Assembly (NCBI GenBank): GCA_045222555.1
Contig: JBGUYY010000113.1
Coordinates: 10,442 to 74,441 of the forward strand
Direction: 5' to 3'
Length of the DNA: 64,000 bases
Source: UBA1756 sp045222555
Lineage (GTDB): Bacteria; Bacteroidota; Bacteroidia; Bacteroidales; WCHB1-69
In this document: positions 60,770-64,000 of the stretch, one piece after another
Position numbering within the stretch: position 1 is the first letter of the stretch
How the letters are laid out: each line of letters opens with the position of its first letter
Notes under the pieces: model-generated
Told to the model about the DNA's origin: nothing
Database searches by the model: none
The model's input: the letters and a program-made list of their open reading frames with translations, nothing else
Program-made: the position numbers and the translations under genes

Positions 60770-63700
60770 TTATTCCTTCACCACCTTCCGCACCGCGACC
60801 ACCTTGCCGCCATTCACCACCCTTACAAGGTACATGCCGGGGGCATATTGCGACAGGTCGATTTGTAGAGACGTGCCATGGCGCGTCTCTACGGTATTCA
60901 ACAACCGCCCATACACGTCATACACCTGTATTTCACCAGCATTCCACAGGGCATCGTTTCCATCTAACCGCACATTGACCATTCCCGTGGTGGGGTTGGG
61001 ATAGAGGGTGAAATGGCTGTTGCCCCATTCGTTCACGCCGGTGGTGATAGTCAGGTGCAACGTCACCACACTGTCACAGCCGTGGGAAGTTGAAAAATGA
61101 AAATTGAAAACTGAAAGGTTAGAGGTGCCGATGTCGAAGGTGGTGTCAATGTCACCGTTCACGTAGTGGTACGGCAGATCGTTTTCGCAAATGGTGACTT
61201 CGACAAGCTCAGTCACCGGCTGATATACCGTCAGATGCAGCGTCACAACACTGTCACATCCATTCGCATTGGTGAAGGTCTGCACATAGTCGCCAGATTC
61301 TTCGTAAACCTCATCATTCCACGTGTAACTTCCGCAAGCATCATCCGCGAAATCTGCGTAATCTGCGGTATTGATGGTCAAATGCAACGTAACCACACTA
61401 TCACACCCTGCCGCATTGGTGAACGTCTGCACGTAATCTCCAGACTCTTCGTAAACTTCGTTGTTCCACGTATAATTCCCACAAGCTGTTTCTGTGAGTT
61501 CTGTATGATTTGCGACATTGATAGTCAGATGCAGCGTCACGGTGCTGTCGCAACCGTGGGAAGTTGAAAATTGAAAATTGAAAACTGAAAGGTTGGGAGT
61601 GCCGACCTCAAAGGTGGTATCAATATCTCCGTTCACGTAGTGGTACGGCAGGTCGTTCTCGCAGATGGTGACTTCGACAAGCTCAGTCACCGGCTGATAT
61701 ACCGTCAGATGCAGCGTAACGACACTATCGCAACCATTCACATTGGTGAACGTCTGCACATAGTCGCCAGACTCTTCGTAAACCTCATCATTCCAAGTGT
61801 AACTTCCGCAAGCATTATCTGCGAAATCCGCGTAATTTGCGGTTAAAATGGTCAAATGCAACGTCACCACACTATCACATCCATTCGCATTGGTAAATGT
61901 CTGCACATAGTCACCAGACTCTTCGTAAACCTCATTATTCCACGTGTAACTTCCACACGCATTATCTGCGAAATCCGCGTAATCCGCGGTAAAAATAGTC
62001 AAATGCAGCGTCACAGTACTATCACATCCCGCCGCATTCGTGAACGTCTGCACGTAATCGCCGGATTCTTCGTAAACCTCATTGTTCCACGTATAGTTTC
62101 CACAAGCCGTTTCTGCGAATTCAGCGTAATCCGCAGAGCGTATGTTCAGCGTAAGAAGAACCGTGCTGTCGCAACCGTGGGAAGTTGAAAATTGAAAATT
62201 GAAAACTGAAAGGTTGGGCGTGCCAATTCCGAAGACAGTGTCGATGTCACCGTTCACATAATGGTACGGAAGGTCGTTTTCGCAAATGGCAACCGGGATG
62301 GTCGAAGTCGCTGACTGATAGATGGTCAGGTGCAGGGTGACGGTGCTGTCCGCCTGCAATGCCGTCACGAACTGGCGGGTGTACTCGCCCGACTGGGTGT
62401 AGGTCTGCCCGTTCCACGTGTAGGAGTCGCAGGCCGTGTCGTAAACATCGGTGAAGATGGGCTGCATGCGGGTGGAGAAGTGCCAAACCTCCGACCACGG
62501 GGTGGTGTCCACCGCGCTCAGCTCCCGCACCCGCCAGTAATAGAGGTGGTTCTCCTCCAGATTGGAGATGGTCACCTGGCTGGTGCCCACTTGGATGCTT
62601 CCCTCCACCAGCTCGGCGGAGTTGAAAGCCGGCGTAACATCATACTGGTACTCGTAAATCGTGCCGCCCCGTATGTAGTCCCAGTCCAACGTGGTGGAAC
62701 TGCCGACGTTGGTGGTGCCGTTGGCGGGCGACACCAGAACCACCTCACCAGGCGTGGTGAAACTCCATGTTGCGCTCCACGGCGTGGTGTCGATGCTGGT
62801 GGTTTCGCGCACCCGCCAGTAGTAGGTGGCGCCGAAACGCAGCGGGGTGGTGATGTCTATCTCGCTGGTACCCACTGCCCTTTGCCCCGTAACCAGCTCC
62901 GGCGAGTCGAAGTCAGGACTGAGGTCGTACTGGTACTCGTATGTGTCGCCCCCGTTGATGTAGTCCCAATCCAACGTGGGATTGAGGGTGCGGGAGAGCG
63001 CGCTTCCGTTGGCGGGCGACACCAAAGCGATTTCGCCGGGCGTGGTGAAACTCCACGTTGCGCTCCACGGTGTGGTGTCGATGCTGGTATATTCGCGCAC
63101 CCGCCAGTAATAGGTGGTGCCGAAACGCATCGGTGCGGTGAGGTCAACCTCGCTGGTGCCCACAGCCACCAAGCCGCTCACCAATTCTGGCGAGTCGAAG
63201 TCGGGACTCAGGTCGTACTGGTATTCGTAGTAGTCGCCATCGTTGATGAAGTCCCAATCCAAGGTGGGATGGAGGTATCGGTAGAGGGTGGTGCCGTTGG
63301 AGGGAGAGGTCAGCGCGATGGTTCCCGCCGTGGTGAAGCTCCACACGGTGGACCAGCTGGAGGTGTCGCTGTTCAGACGGATGCGCACGCGCCAGTAGTA
63401 GGTGGTGCCGTAGCGGAGTTGGTTGAGCCGCACCTCGGAAGTGCCTGCCGCAATGGCGCCGCTCTGCAGCTCGGGTGAGTTGAACTGCGGGGTGGTGTCG
63501 CACTCGTAGTCGTAATAGTCGCAGCTGGAAACGGCGTTCCAGTCAAGGGTGGGTCGGAGCCGCACCGCAGTGGAACCGTTGGAGGGCGAAGAGAGTGTGG
63601 GGATGCTACCGCCCGTGGTGAAACTCCACACGGTGGACCAGCTGGAGGTGTCGCTGTCGTTGGTGTTGGTAGCACGCATACGCCAGTAGTAAGTGGTGCC

Positions 63701-64000
63701 TAACTTCAATGGACCAATGGACGTACTATAGGATGTTTTCGTTGTGCTGGCACATAGTGAGGAATTGAAAGTGGCGGTGGTATCCCACTGGTAAATATAC
63801 TTTCCTACACCTGTGATGGAGTTACACTGTAAAGTGGGGGTGACGGAGTTGGGATAGACATATCCATCAGCTGGAGAAACCAATGTGGGTATACCGTCCG
63901 TGGTGGTGAAACTCCACACTTCAGACCATGCCGAAGTGTCACTGCTGTTAGTATTGAATGCACAAACCCTCCAGTAGTATGTGGTGCCAAATTTCAGTCG
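60770..64000 (-). CDS. Giant repetitive T9SS-exported protein (partial, N-terminus off window)
   Basis: At least 1076 codons, open to the window edge; the ATG at 63919 is internal. N-terminal visible part: six fibronectin-like repeats of ~95 aa, each ending YYWRVR...W(S/A)xxWSFTT. Then about five ~48-aa repeats with CGSYTWNNEVYEESGDYVQTF and GCDSVVTLHLTI. Interspersed are three ~60-aa CENDLPYHYVNGDID units containing NLSVFNFQFSTSHGCDS. The type A sorting domain is HFTLYPNPTTGMVNVRLDG...GMYLVRVVNGGKVVAVRKV. Probably a long surface adhesin or sheath protein. Several repeat parts coincide with dispersed DNA repeats (see findings). Confidence 0.88.
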   Translation of the reverse strand, partial: RLKFGTTYYWRVCAFNTNSSDTSAWSEVWSFTTTDGIPTLVSPADGYVYPNSVTPTLQCNSITGVGKYIYQWDTTATFNSSLCASTTKTSYSTSIGPLKLGTTYYWRMRATNTNDSDTSSWSTVWSFTTGGSIPTLSSPSNGSTAVRLRPTLDWNAVSSCDYYDYECDTTPQFNSPELQSGAIAAGTSEVRLNQLRYGTTYYWRVRIRLNSDTSSWSTVWSFTTAGTIALTSPSNGTTLYRYLHPTLDWDFINDGDYYEYQYDLSPDFDSPELVSGLVAVGTSEVDLTAPMRFGTTYYWRVREYTSIDTTPWSATWSFTTPGEIALVSPANGSALSRTLNPTLDWDYINGGDTYEYQYDLSPDFDSPELVTGQRAVGTSEIDITTPLRFGATYYWRVRETTSIDTTPWSATWSFTTPGEVVLVSPANGTTNVGSSTTLDWDYIRGGTIYEYQYDVTPAFNSAELVEGSIQVGTSQVTISNLEENHLYYWRVRELSAVDTTPWSEVWHFSTRMQPIFTDVYDTACDSYTWNGQTYTQSGEYTRQFVTALQADSTVTLHLTIYQSATSTIPVAICENDLPYHYVNGDIDTVFGIGTPNLSVFNFQFSTSHGCDSTVLLTLNIRSADYAEFAETACGNYTWNNEVYEESGDYVQTFTNAAGCDSTVTLHLTIFTADYADFADNACGSYTWNNEVYEESGDYVQTFTNANGCDSVVTLHLTILTANYADFADNACGSYTWNDEVYEESGDYVQTFTNVNGCDSVVTLHLTVYQPVTELVEVTICENDLPYHYVNGDIDTTFEVGTPNLSVFNFQFSTSHGCDSTVTLHLTINVANHTELTETACGNYTWNNEVYEESGDYVQTFTNAAGCDSVVTLHLTINTADYADFADDACGSYTWNDEVYEESGDYVQTFTNANGCDSVVTLHLTVYQPVTELVEVTICENDLPYHYVNGDIDTTFDIGTSNLSVFNFHFSTSHGCDSVVTLHLTITTGVNEWGNSHFTLYPNPTTGMVNVRLDGNDALWNAGEIQVYDVYGRLLNTVETRHGTSLQIDLSQYAPGMYLVRVVNGGKVVAVRKVVKE
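60865..60892. repeat. GTAGAGACG palindrome inside a coding sequence
   Basis: Inverted repeat with arms GTAGAGACG / CGTCTCTAC centred on CCATGG, one G-T pair. It encodes VETRHGTSLQ in the sorting domain of the giant protein. Same family as the terminator palindrome at 34002. Confidence 0.75.
61083..61120. repeat. AT-rich repeat copy 1 in coding sequence
   Basis: GAAAATTGAAAACTGAAAGG-type sequence. It encodes NLSVFNFHFSTSH on the minus strand. Compare 4331-4375. Confidence 0.7.
61555..61596. repeat. AT-rich repeat copy 2 in coding sequence
   Basis: Same unit as 61083-61120, encoding PNLSVFNFQFSTSH on the minus strand. Confidence 0.7.
62178..62219. repeat. AT-rich repeat copy 3 in coding sequence
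   Basis: Same unit, encoding PNLSVFNFQFSTSH on the minus strand. Confidence 0.7.

Noticed and set aside
62330..63478. 382-aa plus-strand frame over the giant T9SS protein
   Set aside because: Repetitive Gly/Val/Arg antisense shadow of the fibronectin repeats.

Overview
The window is from a Bacteroidota (Bacteroidales-like) genome. The evidence is repeated -7 boxes of the TAnnTTTG type upstream of genes, several secreted proteins ending in type IX secretion (T9SS) C-terminal sorting domains, an S16 with a long Ala/Glu tail, a split Na+-pumping methylmalonyl-CoA decarboxylase set and carboxynorspermidine dehydrogenase. The metabolism suggested is proteolytic and propionate-forming: a gingipain-like C25 peptidase, a DPP-IV peptidase, methylmalonyl-CoA epimerase, and a decarboxylase carboxyltransferase, biotin carrier and beta subunit. 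This is inference from a few genes.

Layout. 1-3.0 kb (minus): mmdA, a lamin-tail/OadG fusion and a biotin carrier cut by the window edge. 3.2-5.3 kb: two half-size chromate transporters, tRNA-Arg(ACG) and rpsP. 5.4-16.2 kb: an Rpn-type nuclease, hemW, a C25 peptidase, ettA, T9SS cargo and an orphan sorting-domain fragment. 16.3-22.2 kb: a very large alpha-2-macroglobulin. 22.3-24.0 kb: a Y-family polymerase with a small YolD-like partner. 24.1-27.0 kb: polyamine synthesis and dnaN. 27-29.2 kb: decayed ORF6N fragments around a probable toxin/antitoxin pair. 29.2-40.3 kb (minus): DPP-IV, topA, metG, oadB, mce, fadD and a deaminase. 40.5-44.5 kb: a T9SS protein and an exonuclease.

44.8-60.7 kb holds the main accessory feature. 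A yifB/comM gene is cut inside its Walker A region by a 14,379-bp AT-richer element (45483-59861). Removing the element rejoins the two halves in frame as a 513-codon gene. The element carries a large serine recombinase next to its right end, umuDC, an NgoBV-like type II restriction-modification pair, a second cytosine methyltransferase fused to a coiled coil and a NUMOD1-like domain, an AEP-primase-like protein preceded by two hairpins with perfectly complementary 7-nt loops, a small serine resolvase and several unknown small genes. Near its left end it also carries a 30-nt exact copy of a downstream segment of the very gene it has interrupted.

60.8-64 kb (minus) is a giant repetitive T9SS protein running off the window. 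Its repeats include stretches that look like dispersed non-coding repeats read as protein. Two of these have relatives elsewhere in the window that are intergenic or act as terminators.
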